Source of the DNA: an uncultured Treponema sp.
Lineage (GTDB): Bacteria; Spirochaetota; Spirochaetia; Treponematales; Treponemataceae
Assembly (NCBI RefSeq): GCF_938029485.1
Contig: NZ_CALHGC010000035.1
Coordinates: forward strand, 1-19,084
Direction of reading: 5' to 3'
Length of the DNA stretch: 19,084 nucleotides
The position numbers and the translations under genes are program-made. Positions within the stretch are counted from its first letter, which is position 1, and each line of letters starts with the position of its first letter. Below the pieces are notes generated by a model, which did not search any database, was not told where the DNA came from, and saw only the letters and a program-made list of their open reading frames with translations. Shown piece by piece: positions 5,952 to 14,710 of this stretch.

Positions 5952-7739
5952 ATGAATTTTTCTAATTGTAATCTTGATTCTCATCTTTTACAGGGGCTTG
6001 AAGAAGCCGGTTATATTGAATGCACGCCTGTTCAAGAGCAGGTGTTTTCCGCAGGAATGGACGGTTCCGATCTTTATGTACAATCCCAAACAGGTACAGG
6101 GAAAACGGCTGCGTATCTGGTAACGCTGATGCAGCGGATGCTTGCTGCAGGAACCGAAGACCGCCGCCCCGCTTTGATTCTTGTTCCCACACGGGAACTT
6201 GCCGTACAGGTCGAAGAAGAAGCGCTTAAATTAGGTAAACATACGGGGATCCGTGCCGCGAGCTTTTACGGCGGCGTCGGATATCAGCAGCAGGAAGAAG
6301 CGCTTAAAAACGGAGTAGACCTTATCATCGGTACCCCCGGCCGCGTTATCGATCTTGAAAAATCAAAAACCATGAAGCTGAAAAATGTCGGCTTTTTAGT
6401 CGTTGATGAAGCGGACCGTATGTTCGATATGGGCTTTTATCCTGATCTGCGCAGCCTCCTTTCGGTATTGTCCAAGGCGGAAGAGCGGCAAACGATGCTG
6501 TTCAGCGCGACCTTAAATACGTGGGTAAAAAATCTTGCGTGGGAATACACCATCGATGCAAAAGAGATCACCATCGATGCGGATAATGTGACGGTTGATG
6601 AAATCAATCAGAAGCTGTTCCACGTGGCTGCGGAGCAAAAGATGTCCCTGCTACTCGGTATCTTGCGTAACGAAAAACCGGAGAATGCCATCATCTTCTG
6701 CAACACCAAAAAGACAACGGAGATCGTTGCAAAACGGCTGCGCATTAACGGCTACGCAACGGAGTTTCTCATCGGCGATTTGCCCCAACCGAAGCGGCTG
6801 CATATTATCGATTCGTTTAAGGCGGGTAAACTCAGCTGTTTGGTTGCAACCGATGTTGCGGCGCGGGGAATCGATATCAATGACCTCGCAATGGTTATCA
6901 ACTACGACCTTCCGAATGAGGCGGAGAACTATGTACACCGAATCGGCAGAACGGCGCGGGCGGGAAAGACCGGCGCTGCGTACAGCCTCTGCTCGGAACA
7001 GGATGTGTACAATCTTCCTGATATCGAAAAATATATAGAAGCAAAGATACCGGTTGTTATCCCCGGCGAAGAAGATTTTGAAAAAGACTGCAGCGCCGAT
7101 CAATATATCAGACTTGACCGCGATTCCGTTGACGAAGAACGATCCGGCGGACGGTTCGGACGCAAACCGCGCCCAGGCGAAAAATCGAGGCGGGAAGAGA
7201 GAGACTCCCGGCGCGGTGCTAAAACAGCGAAACCTGCTTCCCGGCTTGCCGATTCAAAGCGCAAAAAGAAAGGTGCACAGGGAGAAGACAAAACCGATAG
7301 AAAATCTGCCGACTCACTCGGCGGCTTGAGCTTTGAAGAGCGGATGGCATACTACAAAAAACAGTACGGAAAAAAACTTGCCTCACAGGAGAGCGCCGCT
7401 CTTGCGGATACCAACAAGGGTACCGAAAGCGCCAAAGAAAGCCGCAATGCTCAGTCTCCTGCCGACAAGAAAGGAAAGGCGGGAGCCCCAGCAAACCGCA
7501 CTAAAAACCGGCAAGGGCAGCCTGAGAAAAAGCGGCGCAAGGGTGATAAATACGTTCCGTCCCAAACGGGCGATACACGGCAGGGAGCAAAGCAAAAGAG
7601 ACGGCAGAACCAAGACCGAATGCCGGAACAGCGGAGCCGAACCGGAAAGGTGCCGGTACACTCTTCGGCACAAACTCAGCCGGTAAAACAAAAAACGGGC
7701 ATATTCGGTATGCTGAAAAAACTGTTTACCGGAAAGTAA
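5952..7739 (+). CDS. DEAD-box ATP-dependent RNA helicase with long basic tail
   Basis: ATP-dependent RNA unwinding, for ribosome assembly or mRNA turnover. All motifs are present: Q motif in residues 3-30, Walker A SQTGTGKT at 45-52, PTREL at 79-83, TPGR at 128-131, DEAD at 152-155, SAT at 185-187, IIFC at 247-250, ATDVAARGID at 299-308 and HRIGRTARAG at 329-338. The core ends near 385. The remaining 210 residues are rich in Arg, Lys, Ser, Gln and Glu and probably disordered and RNA-binding; a hydrophobic end (IFGMLKKLFTGK) closes it. The frame is open to an ATG at 5919, but the conserved N-terminus begins at 5952, just after the -10 box. RhlE/CshA-like; exact orthology not settled. Followed after 13 bases by pepT. 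Confidence 0.93.
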   Translation: MNFSNCNLDSHLLQGLEEAGYIECTPVQEQVFSAGMDGSDLYVQSQTGTGKTAAYLVTLMQRMLAAGTEDRRPALILVPTRELAVQVEEEALKLGKHTGIRAASFYGGVGYQQQEEALKNGVDLIIGTPGRVIDLEKSKTMKLKNVGFLVVDEADRMFDMGFYPDLRSLLSVLSKAEERQTMLFSATLNTWVKNLAWEYTIDAKEITIDADNVTVDEINQKLFHVAAEQKMSLLLGILRNEKPENAIIFCNTKKTTEIVAKRLRINGYATEFLIGDLPQPKRLHIIDSFKAGKLSCLVATDVAARGIDINDLAMVINYDLPNEAENYVHRIGRTARAGKTGAAYSLCSEQDVYNLPDIEKYIEAKIPVVIPGEEDFEKDCSADQYIRLDRDSVDEERSGGRFGRKPRPGEKSRREERDSRRGAKTAKPASRLADSKRKKKGAQGEDKTDRKSADSLGGLSFEERMAYYKKQYGKKLASQESAALADTNKGTESAKESRNAQSPADKKGKAGAPANRTKNRQGQPEKKRRKGDKYVPSQTGDTRQGAKQKRRQNQDRMPEQRSRTGKVPVHSSAQTQPVKQKTGIFGMLKKLFTGK

Positions 7740-7752
7740 GGAGGAATACGTT

Positions 7753-8967
7753 ATGGATGCAGTAAAACGCTTTTTTAAATACATTGCAGTCGATACTAAA
7801 TCGAATGAAGATAATCCCGAATGCCCCAGCACCAAGGGACAGCTGGAGCTTGGAAAGATGTTGGTGCAGGAATTGCACGAGCTGGGCGTAGCCGATGCCG
7901 AACAGGATGCGCACGGATATGTCTACGGAACAATCCCTGCCAACACCGATAAAAAAGCGCCGGTTATCGGATTTATTGCACACATGGATACCGCGCCCGA
8001 CTTGGACGGAAAATGTGTCAACCCGCAGATTGTGCACTATAAAGGCGGCGATATTAAACTGAACGAAACCTATTCGCTGACGGTACAGGAATTTCCGTTC
8101 CTCAACAAGCTTATCGGCGAAGACATTATCACCACTGACGGCACCACGCTTTTGGGCGCGGATGATAAATCGGGCATCACCATCATCATGGGAATGGTTG
8201 AATATCTCCGCGATAACCCGCAGGTGCAGCACGGTACGATTAAAATCGGCTTTACCCCCGATGAGGAAATCGGCAGAGGTGCAGACCTCTTCGACGTAAA
8301 AAAATTCGGAGCGGACTTTGCGTATACCATCGACGGCGGAGAAATCGGCGAGCTGGAATACGAAAACTTTAACGCCGCAAGCGCTAAAATTGAAATTCAA
8401 GGGAAAAACGTCCATCCGGGCACGGCAAAGAATATCATGATCAATTCGCTGCGGGTTGCGGGCGAGTTGGACGCTATGCTGCCGGTGGAACAAAAGCCCG
8501 AATATACGGAAGGGTATGAAGGATTCTTTTTGCTTACACACCTTAACGGCGCAGTGGATCACACATCCATGTCGTATATCATCCGCGACCATTCTACCGA
8601 CAAATTCGAGCAAAAGAAAACGCTGCTGCGAAATGCCGTTGCTTTTTTGAATACAAAATACGGAGCCATCATCACGCTTTCCATTACAGACAGCTACTAT
8701 AATATGCGCGGACAAATTGAACCGCATATCGAAATTATCGACCTTGCGAAGAAGTCTATGGAAGATATCGGTATTAAACCGATTATCCACCCCATCCGCG
8801 GCGGAACGGACGGCGCACGGCTTTCGTTTATGGGGCTCCCCTGCCCTAACATCTTTGCCGGCGGCTTTAACTTCCACGGCCGTTTTGAGTGCATTCCCAT
8901 AAGCTCCATCTATAAGGGGATCGATTTACTCATCCGTATTATCGAAAATTCGGTTGTTTTATATTAG
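7753..8967 (+). CDS. pepT: Peptidase T (tripeptide aminopeptidase)
   Basis: M20-family zinc aminopeptidase that removes the N-terminal residue from tripeptides in the cytoplasm. The 404-residue length is standard. Metal-binding and catalytic residues are visible: H77 and D79 in AHMDTAPD, D137 in LGADDKSG, E171 and E172 in TPDEE, D194 in IDGGE, and H375 in NFHGRFE. The dimerisation domain lies about 205-320. AAGGAGG nine bases before the ATG is a strong ribosome binding site. It lies 13 bases behind the helicase gene and is likely transcribed with it. Peptide use fits an amino-acid-fermenting host-associated spirochaete (inference). Confidence 0.97.
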   Translation: MDAVKRFFKYIAVDTKSNEDNPECPSTKGQLELGKMLVQELHELGVADAEQDAHGYVYGTIPANTDKKAPVIGFIAHMDTAPDLDGKCVNPQIVHYKGGDIKLNETYSLTVQEFPFLNKLIGEDIITTDGTTLLGADDKSGITIIMGMVEYLRDNPQVQHGTIKIGFTPDEEIGRGADLFDVKKFGADFAYTIDGGEIGELEYENFNAASAKIEIQGKNVHPGTAKNIMINSLRVAGELDAMLPVEQKPEYTEGYEGFFLLTHLNGAVDHTSMSYIIRDHSTDKFEQKKTLLRNAVAFLNTKYGAIITLSITDSYYNMRGQIEPHIEIIDLAKKSMEDIGIKPIIHPIRGGTDGARLSFMGLPCPNIFAGGFNFHGRFECIPISSIYKGIDLLIRIIENSVVLY

Positions 8968-8999
8968 GACAGTTTTCAACTTACACCTAACCGCGAATC

Positions 9000-9028
9000 T
9001 GGACAATGTCGGGTTTTTCCGCTATGCT
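9000..9028 (+). promoter_or_regulatory. Promoter of the topoisomerase IV A gene, short-leader type
   Basis: TGGACA (9000-9005), a 17-base spacer and TATGCT (9023-9028). Twelve bases lie between the -10 box and the ATG at 9041, giving a predicted leader of about six bases with no Shine-Dalgarno sequence. It sits in the 73-base gap behind pepT. Confidence 0.6.
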
Positions 9029-9040
9029 TAACAACCTTGT

Positions 9041-10969
9041 ATGGATTATGTAGAAAGTTTATTTAACACGAATTTTTTAGAGTATGCCAGTTATGTTATC
9101 CGTGACCGTGCAATTCCCGATGTAGAGGACGGTTTAAAACCGGTACAGCGGCGTATTCTGCATTCTCTTTTTGAGATGGATGACGGAAAGTTCCATAAGG
9201 TTGCCAATGTCGTCGGCTACTGTATGAAGTATCACCCGCACGGGGACGCTTCCATCGGCAACGCATTGACGGTACTCGCCAATAAAAGTCTCTTTATCGA
9301 CAAGCAAGGAAACTTCGGCAACCTCTTTACGGGGGACGAAGCTTCCGCCCCGCGGTATATCGAATGCCGCATCACCGAATTTGCAAAAGATATCCTGTTT
9401 AATCCCCATATTACGCGATATGTTCCTTCTTATGACGGCAGAAACAAGGAGCCGGTCGTATTCCGCGCCAAACTGCCTGTCGTACTGCTCATCGGGGCGG
9501 AAGGGATTGCCGTCGGTATGTCTACCAAGATACTTCCGCATAATATCCGCGAAATCATCGAGGCGGAAAAAGACTGCCTTTCCGGTAAATCCTTTACGCT
9601 CTATCCCGACTTTCAGACCGGCGGGCTTATCGACGTGTCCGACTATCAGGACGGCAAGGGCAAGGTGTTGGTGCGGGCAAAGTTGGACACCTCCGACGAT
9701 AAACGGATTGTGATCCGTGAACTCCCCTTCGGCAGCACTACCGAAAGCCTTATCGCTTCGATAGAGGCGGCGTCGAAGTCGGGAAAGGTAAAAATTTCGG
9801 AAATTAACGACTATACGGCTGAACAAGTAGAAATAGAACTCAAGCTGCCGCGCGGCGTGTACGCACCGGATGTTGTCGATGCGCTCTATGCGTTTACCGA
9901 TTGCGAGCAGTCTATCTCCTGTAATTTGCTGGTCATTCAAGACAATCTGCCGGTACAGACCAGCGTTACCGAGGTGATTAAAACCCACGCGAAACAGCTG
10001 ACCGCTTTGCTGAAAGATGAACTTTTGTATGAGCAGGAGATGCTGACCGACCGGCTGCATCTCAGAACGCTTGAGCGGATATTTATCGAAGAGCGGATTT
10101 ATAAAAAGATCGAAACGATGAAAACCGCCGAGTCGGTTATTAAGGCGGTTATCAAAGGGTTTGAACCGTTTAAGGCAGAGCTGATACGGGAAGTAACGGA
10201 AGACGATGTAGACCGGCTCCTTAAAATTCCCATTCGGCGTATTTCGCTTTACGACATTCAAAAAAACCGTGCCGAGGTACAGGAGATTTCCGCTCGGCTC
10301 AAAGAGATAGCCCGTCTTTTAAAGAACCTTAAAAAATATGCGCTCAGCGTCCTTGACGGAATCCTCGCAAAGCTGCCGCCTGAAGTTACGGCGCGTAAAA
10401 CGGAGATTACCGGCTTTACCAAAGTAGATGTAAAAGAAGCCGTGAACCGTGATTTATCGCTTCGCTATGACGAAGCGACCGGCTACCTCGGCACCGCCGT
10501 AACTACCGGAAAAGAAATACTCAAAGTTTCGCCGTATGACCGCATCTTTATCCTGCGTAAAAGCGGAGTGTACACCGTTATGGACGTACCCGACCGGCTC
10601 TTTGTCGACACCGGTATGTGGTACTGCGGTTTTGCGGAAAAAGAGGTCTTGTCACAAATCCTCTTTACGGTTATTTATAAAGATGAGAAGACACAGTATC
10701 CGTATATTAAACGGGCGCGGGTTGAATCCTATATCTTGAACCGCGATTACCTGTTTGTACCGGATACGGCGACTGTGCTTTATGCGGGCACGGCGGAAAA
10801 TTTCGAGTTTACGGTGCAATATACGCCCAAGCCTCGAACAAAGAAAACCGAAGCACGCTTTAAGACCGCGGATTATCCCGAAAAGGGATTAAAAGCGCAG
10901 GGGGTACGGCTTGCAGAACGGGAAGCGGAAGCTGCGGCTCCGGTAACGAAAAAAAATAGTAAAAAGTAA
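9041..10969 (+). CDS. parC: DNA topoisomerase IV subunit A (ParC-like)
   Basis: Type IIA topoisomerase breakage-reunion subunit, acting with a ParE partner that is not in this window. The 642-residue protein starts with the usual DVEDGLKPVQRRIL winged-helix region, followed by KYHPHGDASIG (63-73) and the active-site tyrosine at 106 in APRYIECRI with its arginine at 105. A tower and long coiled-coil segment follow (about 330-440). The C-terminal part (about 480-610) looks like a short, degenerate beta-pinwheel; the GyrA-box (QRRGGKG) is absent, which argues against gyrase A. GLKAQGVRLAERE and a Lys-rich tail end it. The length fits the short ParC type of spirochaetes and Bacteroidetes. No ribosome binding site is present. 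Confidence 0.88.
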   Translation: MDYVESLFNTNFLEYASYVIRDRAIPDVEDGLKPVQRRILHSLFEMDDGKFHKVANVVGYCMKYHPHGDASIGNALTVLANKSLFIDKQGNFGNLFTGDEASAPRYIECRITEFAKDILFNPHITRYVPSYDGRNKEPVVFRAKLPVVLLIGAEGIAVGMSTKILPHNIREIIEAEKDCLSGKSFTLYPDFQTGGLIDVSDYQDGKGKVLVRAKLDTSDDKRIVIRELPFGSTTESLIASIEAASKSGKVKISEINDYTAEQVEIELKLPRGVYAPDVVDALYAFTDCEQSISCNLLVIQDNLPVQTSVTEVIKTHAKQLTALLKDELLYEQEMLTDRLHLRTLERIFIEERIYKKIETMKTAESVIKAVIKGFEPFKAELIREVTEDDVDRLLKIPIRRISLYDIQKNRAEVQEISARLKEIARLLKNLKKYALSVLDGILAKLPPEVTARKTEITGFTKVDVKEAVNRDLSLRYDEATGYLGTAVTTGKEILKVSPYDRIFILRKSGVYTVMDVPDRLFVDTGMWYCGFAEKEVLSQILFTVIYKDEKTQYPYIKRARVESYILNRDYLFVPDTATVLYAGTAENFEFTVQYTPKPRTKKTEARFKTADYPEKGLKAQGVRLAEREAEAAAPVTKKNSKK

Positions 10970-10975
10970 TGGTGA

Positions 10976-11003
10976 ACCTCTAAAAACGTGAGTTTTTAGA
11001 GAT
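10976..11003. repeat. Intergenic palindrome, copy 2
   Basis: Arms CTCTAAAAAC (10978-10987) and GTTTTTAGAG (10992-11001) with a GTGA loop, preceded by AAC. It shares its arms with the palindrome at 12803-12830. It lies 7 bases after the parC stop, ahead of the acyl-CoA ligase gene. The T run is inside the stem, so a simple intrinsic terminator is not certain. Confidence 0.8.
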
Positions 11004-11034
11004 GTCTAGTACCTTGTAGGGGGGAAAACTGCCT

Positions 11035-12762
11035 ATGCAAACAATCAATGAATTGGGAACTTATACCTTTCAAGCGATGCTGGAGAATAGCATCAAGCAG
11101 TTTGGGGAACGCCCTGCGCTTTCATTTGTGTCGGGAGAGCCGATCTCGTACAATGAAGCCGATAAGCAGATAAAACAGCTTCAGCAGCGTTTGTACCGCC
11201 TCGGCGTCAACCCCGGCGATAAGGTCGCAATTTATAGCCACAGCGTTCCTCATTGGGGAATCGCCTATTTTGCCATTGTTACGATGGGCGCTATTGCCGT
11301 TCCGCTGCTGCCCGATTTTACCGACAAAGAAGTTAAGACCTGCCTTGAACATTCCGAAACAACGGTGATTATCACTTCGGAAAAACTGATAAGCCGAGTA
11401 CCCGAAACCGTTTCCGTTCTCATCGATATTCAGGACTTTTCGGTTAAAAAGGGGACTGAAACAAGAGACGGCAACCCTCCGCCTCATACCTGTAAAGAGG
11501 AGGATACCGCTTCCGTTATTTATACGTCCGGTACGACGGGGCGTTCTAAGGGTGTGGAACTTTCACATAAAAACCTTGTTTGCAATGCAATCGCAGGACA
11601 GTCCTGCCAGCGTATTAACGAGTATGACCGAGCGCTTTCTATTCTGCCGCTTTCGCATGTATATGAATTTACCATCGGCTTTTTGATGTTCTTTTTAAAC
11701 GGTGCCTGTGTGTACTACCTCGAAGGGATCCCTTCTCCGCGGATACTCCTGCCCGCTCTGTTACAGGTGCGCCCGACGATGATGCTAAGCGTTCCTATCG
11801 TTATGGAAAAAATTTACCGAAATAAGATACACCCCGCTTTTACTTCCTCACCCTTCCGCGCATGGCTGTATCGTACGAAACTCGGTAAGAAAATCCTAAA
11901 CCGTCTCGCAGGAAAGCAGCTGAAAAAAACATTCGGCGGACACCTGAAGTTTTTCGGCTTGGGCGGCTCGAAAACCGATACAACTGTTGAAGAATTCCTG
12001 AAAGATGCAAAGTTTCCCTATGCCATCGGTTACGGTTTAACGGAAACGTCGCCCCTTATTGCCGGGACAACCGTCCGACAAAGTGTTCCGGGCTGGATCG
12101 GTTACGCGATTCCCGAAGTTGAGGTTAAAATCGACAACCCCGACCCTAAAACCGGTATCGGCGAACTGTTGGTCAAAGGGCAGAATGTAATGAAAGGCTA
12201 TTACCGCGACCCGGAACTCACAAAAAATTCGTTTACCGAAGACGGCTGGTTTAAAACCGGCGATCTTTTCACGATGGATAAAAAAGGACATTTGGCAATT
12301 AAAGGCCGGTCAAAAAATATGATCCTCGGTGCCAGCGGCGAAAATATCTACCCCGAAGATATTGAGTTTGTGCTGAATCAGCATCCGCTTGTAACGGAAT
12401 CGCTCGTTGTCGAAGGGGAAAAGTCTTCTCTTGTCGCCTATGTACAGCTTGATGAAGAAAAACTTGCTGCTGCCGTGCAAAAAGAGCAAAGTCAAAACAA
12501 AGAAGGCACTGCAATCCAAAATTGGCAATCCGCCGTAGCGGGCGCTGTTTCCGGCTTGACGGATGCGATGGCTTATAAACGGGCGGAAATTTTAAACGAG
12601 ATTAAATTTTTCGTTAATTCCAGTGTGAATAAGATGTCACGGATCGATAAAATCGAACAGGTTGAAGCGTTTGAAAAAACCGCCAGCCAAAAGATAAAAC
12701 GATATCTGTATCATTTTGCGAATCGAGGGAAAAAGGATACCGAAACTCCTGCAAAAGAATAA
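11035..12762 (+). CDS. Long-chain fatty-acid-CoA ligase (AMP-binding)
   Basis: ANL-superfamily enzyme that activates fatty acids as acyl-AMP and then acyl-CoA, for lipid synthesis from host-derived fatty acids. The 575-residue protein has the P-loop YTSGTTGRSKG at 163-173, GYGLTE at 332-337, FKTGDLF at 406-412 with the ATP-ribose-binding aspartate 410, and the hinge IKGRSKNMILGASGENIYPE. A catalytic lysine sits in KIKR at 553. It ends with a KIKRYLYHF-type motif as in long-chain ligases. The start has a GGGGGG-rich ribosome binding site. It lies 65 bases behind parC with a palindrome between them; I see no good promoter, so it probably shares the parC transcript. Membrane attachment cannot be judged. 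Confidence 0.92.
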   Translation: MQTINELGTYTFQAMLENSIKQFGERPALSFVSGEPISYNEADKQIKQLQQRLYRLGVNPGDKVAIYSHSVPHWGIAYFAIVTMGAIAVPLLPDFTDKEVKTCLEHSETTVIITSEKLISRVPETVSVLIDIQDFSVKKGTETRDGNPPPHTCKEEDTASVIYTSGTTGRSKGVELSHKNLVCNAIAGQSCQRINEYDRALSILPLSHVYEFTIGFLMFFLNGACVYYLEGIPSPRILLPALLQVRPTMMLSVPIVMEKIYRNKIHPAFTSSPFRAWLYRTKLGKKILNRLAGKQLKKTFGGHLKFFGLGGSKTDTTVEEFLKDAKFPYAIGYGLTETSPLIAGTTVRQSVPGWIGYAIPEVEVKIDNPDPKTGIGELLVKGQNVMKGYYRDPELTKNSFTEDGWFKTGDLFTMDKKGHLAIKGRSKNMILGASGENIYPEDIEFVLNQHPLVTESLVVEGEKSSLVAYVQLDEEKLAAAVQKEQSQNKEGTAIQNWQSAVAGAVSGLTDAMAYKRAEILNEIKFFVNSSVNKMSRIDKIEQVEAFEKTASQKIKRYLYHFANRGKKDTETPAKE

Positions 12763-12788
12763 TTGCAAATTAAATCTAAGGAAAAACC

Positions 12789-12830
12789 GGTGAGTACAGC
12801 TCACCTCTAAAAACGGAAGTTTTTAGAGGT
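12789..12830. terminator. Convergent-gene double hairpin, including intergenic palindrome copy 3
   Basis: A perfect 12-bp stem, ACCTCTAAAAAC (12803-12814) and GTTTTTAGAGGT (12819-12830) with a GGAA loop. A second stem, GGTGAG (12789-12794) with CTCACC (12800-12805), shares the bases ACC with it, so the two exclude each other. It lies between the converging acyl-CoA ligase and lepA genes, so a two-way terminator is the simplest role. Neither side has a long T run outside the stem. Confidence 0.7.
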
Positions 12831-12857
12831 TCCCGATTATAATTGCGCCTCAAACCG

Positions 12858-14663
12858 CTATTCGCTCTTGGTCTTTAATACCGAAAGGAAGGCTGACTGC
12901 GGCAGCTCTACATCGCCGACCATCTTCATGCGCTTTTTCCCTTCCTTTTGTTTTTCAAGGAGCTTACGCTTGCGGGTGATGTCGCCGCCGTAGCACTTTG
13001 CCAACACATCCTTGCGCACCGGATTAACCGTTTCCCGTGCGATAACTTGGCTGCCGATTGCCCCCTGAATAGCAATTTTGAACTGCTGGCGTGTAATTTC
13101 TTCCTTTAACTGCTCGCACACGTGGCGTGCCTTGTTGTAGGCGTTAGGCTTATACGAAAGCTGCGCAAGGGCATCCACCGGCTTGCCGTTCAGCAGAATA
13201 TCGATTTTCACCAACTCTGTCGGGCGCATTTCGATTACTTCATACTCAAACGACGCATAGCCGCGGCTGATGCTTTTGAGCCGATCGTAAAACTCAAACA
13301 GCACTTCCGCAAGCGGCATTTCGTAGGTAACCTCCACCCGCTTTTGATCGAGGTAGTTCATGTTGGTCTGCGTCCCCCGCTTTTCAATACAGAGGGAGAT
13401 GATATTGCCGAGGTATTCCGTCGGGGTGATGATATTCGCTTTGATATACGGCTCATCCGCAGAGGCAATCTTGCCCTCGTCGGGGTATTCGGCAGGGTTG
13501 TCGCAGATTACGGTTTCGCCGCTCCGCAGATGGAGGCGGTATTGCACGGATGGCGCAGTAAAGATAACCGCTTGGTCGAATTCCCGTTCCAGCCGTTCCT
13601 GTACAATCTCCAGATGGAGCAGCCCCAAAAAGCCGCAGCGGAACCCGTGTCCAAGCGCAACGGAAGAATCTTTTTCGTAGGTGAGGCTTGCGTCATTGAG
13701 CTTGAGTTTATCAAAGGCATCGCGCAGCTGCTCGTAGTCGTTGGTATCTACCGGATACACGGAGGAAAACACCACGGGCTTAACCGCTTTGAACCCTGCA
13801 CGAGGTTCCGCACAGGGGCGATCTGCATCAGTGAGCGTGTCGCCGACTTGCACATCGGAGACGGTTTTAATACCCGCAATAATATAGCCGACTTCTCCTG
13901 CACGGAGAGAATCCCGCTGCACAAGGTCAAGAATAAAAACACCCGTCTCCTCTACACGGTATTCCGCATTGCTGTGCATAAAGCGGATGGTCATGCCGGG
14001 CTTTACCGCCCCTTCAAACACCCGCAGGTGGATAATAACCCCGCGGTATGCGTCGTAGTGGCAGTCGAAGATGAGCGCCTGCAAGGGGGCTTCGGCAGAA
14101 CCCGTCGGCGGCGGAAAGTGCTTCACAATGGCTTCAAAAAGCGCATCGATATTTTTGCCGGTTTTTGCCGAAACCGCAACGGCAATATCGGAATCAAGCC
14201 CTAAATCGTGATCTATCTGAGCAGACACCGCCGGAATATCCGCCGCCGGTAGGTCAATCTTATTGATGACCGGTAAAATTTCGAGGTTGTGCTCAAGCGC
14301 AAGGTACATATTGGAAAGCGTCTGAGATTCCACTCCCTGCGTTGCGTCCACAATCAAAATTGCCCCCTCGCAGGAAGCAATGGCGCGGGACACCTCATAC
14401 GTAAAGTCTACGTGCCCGGGGGTGTCAACAAAATTTAAAAGATAATCCTGTCCGTCTGCGGCGCGGTACGGAATGGTAACCGCTTGGCTTTTAATGGTAA
14501 TGCCGCGCTCCCGTTCAATATCCATGTTATCGGTCATCTGCGCTCGATAATAGCGTTCGTCGATAACCTTGGCTTTTTCTATAAGACGGTCGGCAAGCGT
14601 TGACTTCCCGTGATCGATATGAGCAACAATACAAAAATTGCGGATATGGTCGATTGAATACAT
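12858..14663 (-). CDS. lepA: Elongation factor 4 (LepA), back-translocating GTPase
   Basis: Ribosome-binding translational GTPase of the LepA family. The 601-residue length is normal. Motifs: P-loop AHIDHGKST at 14-22, ERERGITIKSQAV (switch I), DTPGH (G3), NKIDLP (G4) and SAKTGKN (G5). EF-G-like domains III and V follow, and the LepA-specific C-terminal domain with KCYGGDITRKRKLLEKQKEGKKRMK is complete. The ATG at 14663 is the family's usual start (MYSIDHIRNFCIVAHIDHGKS). Only AGGA, five bases ahead, hints at a ribosome binding site; the promoter at 14673-14701 would start the mRNA two or three bases before the ATG. Monocistronic, converging on the acyl-CoA ligase gene. Confidence 0.97.
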   Translation of the reverse strand: MYSIDHIRNFCIVAHIDHGKSTLADRLIEKAKVIDERYYRAQMTDNMDIERERGITIKSQAVTIPYRAADGQDYLLNFVDTPGHVDFTYEVSRAIASCEGAILIVDATQGVESQTLSNMYLALEHNLEILPVINKIDLPAADIPAVSAQIDHDLGLDSDIAVAVSAKTGKNIDALFEAIVKHFPPPTGSAEAPLQALIFDCHYDAYRGVIIHLRVFEGAVKPGMTIRFMHSNAEYRVEETGVFILDLVQRDSLRAGEVGYIIAGIKTVSDVQVGDTLTDADRPCAEPRAGFKAVKPVVFSSVYPVDTNDYEQLRDAFDKLKLNDASLTYEKDSSVALGHGFRCGFLGLLHLEIVQERLEREFDQAVIFTAPSVQYRLHLRSGETVICDNPAEYPDEGKIASADEPYIKANIITPTEYLGNIISLCIEKRGTQTNMNYLDQKRVEVTYEMPLAEVLFEFYDRLKSISRGYASFEYEVIEMRPTELVKIDILLNGKPVDALAQLSYKPNAYNKARHVCEQLKEEITRQQFKIAIQGAIGSQVIARETVNPVRKDVLAKCYGGDITRKRKLLEKQKEGKKRMKMVGDVELPQSAFLSVLKTKSE

Positions 14664-14672
14664 AGGATTCCT

Positions 14673-14701
14673 ATACTATTGGAAATACGGGCGGCTGTCC
14701 A
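14673..14701 (-). promoter_or_regulatory. Promoter of lepA, leaderless type
   Basis: On the minus strand TGGACA (14701-14696), a 17-base spacer and TAGTAT (14678-14673). Nine bases separate the -10 box from the lepA ATG. The -35 box is identical to that in front of parC. Confidence 0.6.
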
Positions 14702-14710
14702 GAGTGATAT

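Noticed and set aside
7726..8877. A 383-codon open frame on the minus strand opposite pepT
   Set aside because: It lies wholly across pepT, which has all its metal ligands; the product is Phe/Val-rich antisense noise without a recognisable domain.
9134..10261. A 375-codon open frame on the minus strand opposite parC
   Set aside because: Antisense to the catalytic part of parC and without initiation signals or family likeness.
13122..14204. A 360-codon open frame on the plus strand opposite lepA
   Set aside because: It is antisense to a complete, motif-rich lepA, has no ribosome binding site, and its product resembles no protein; it is a by-product of codon use in lepA.
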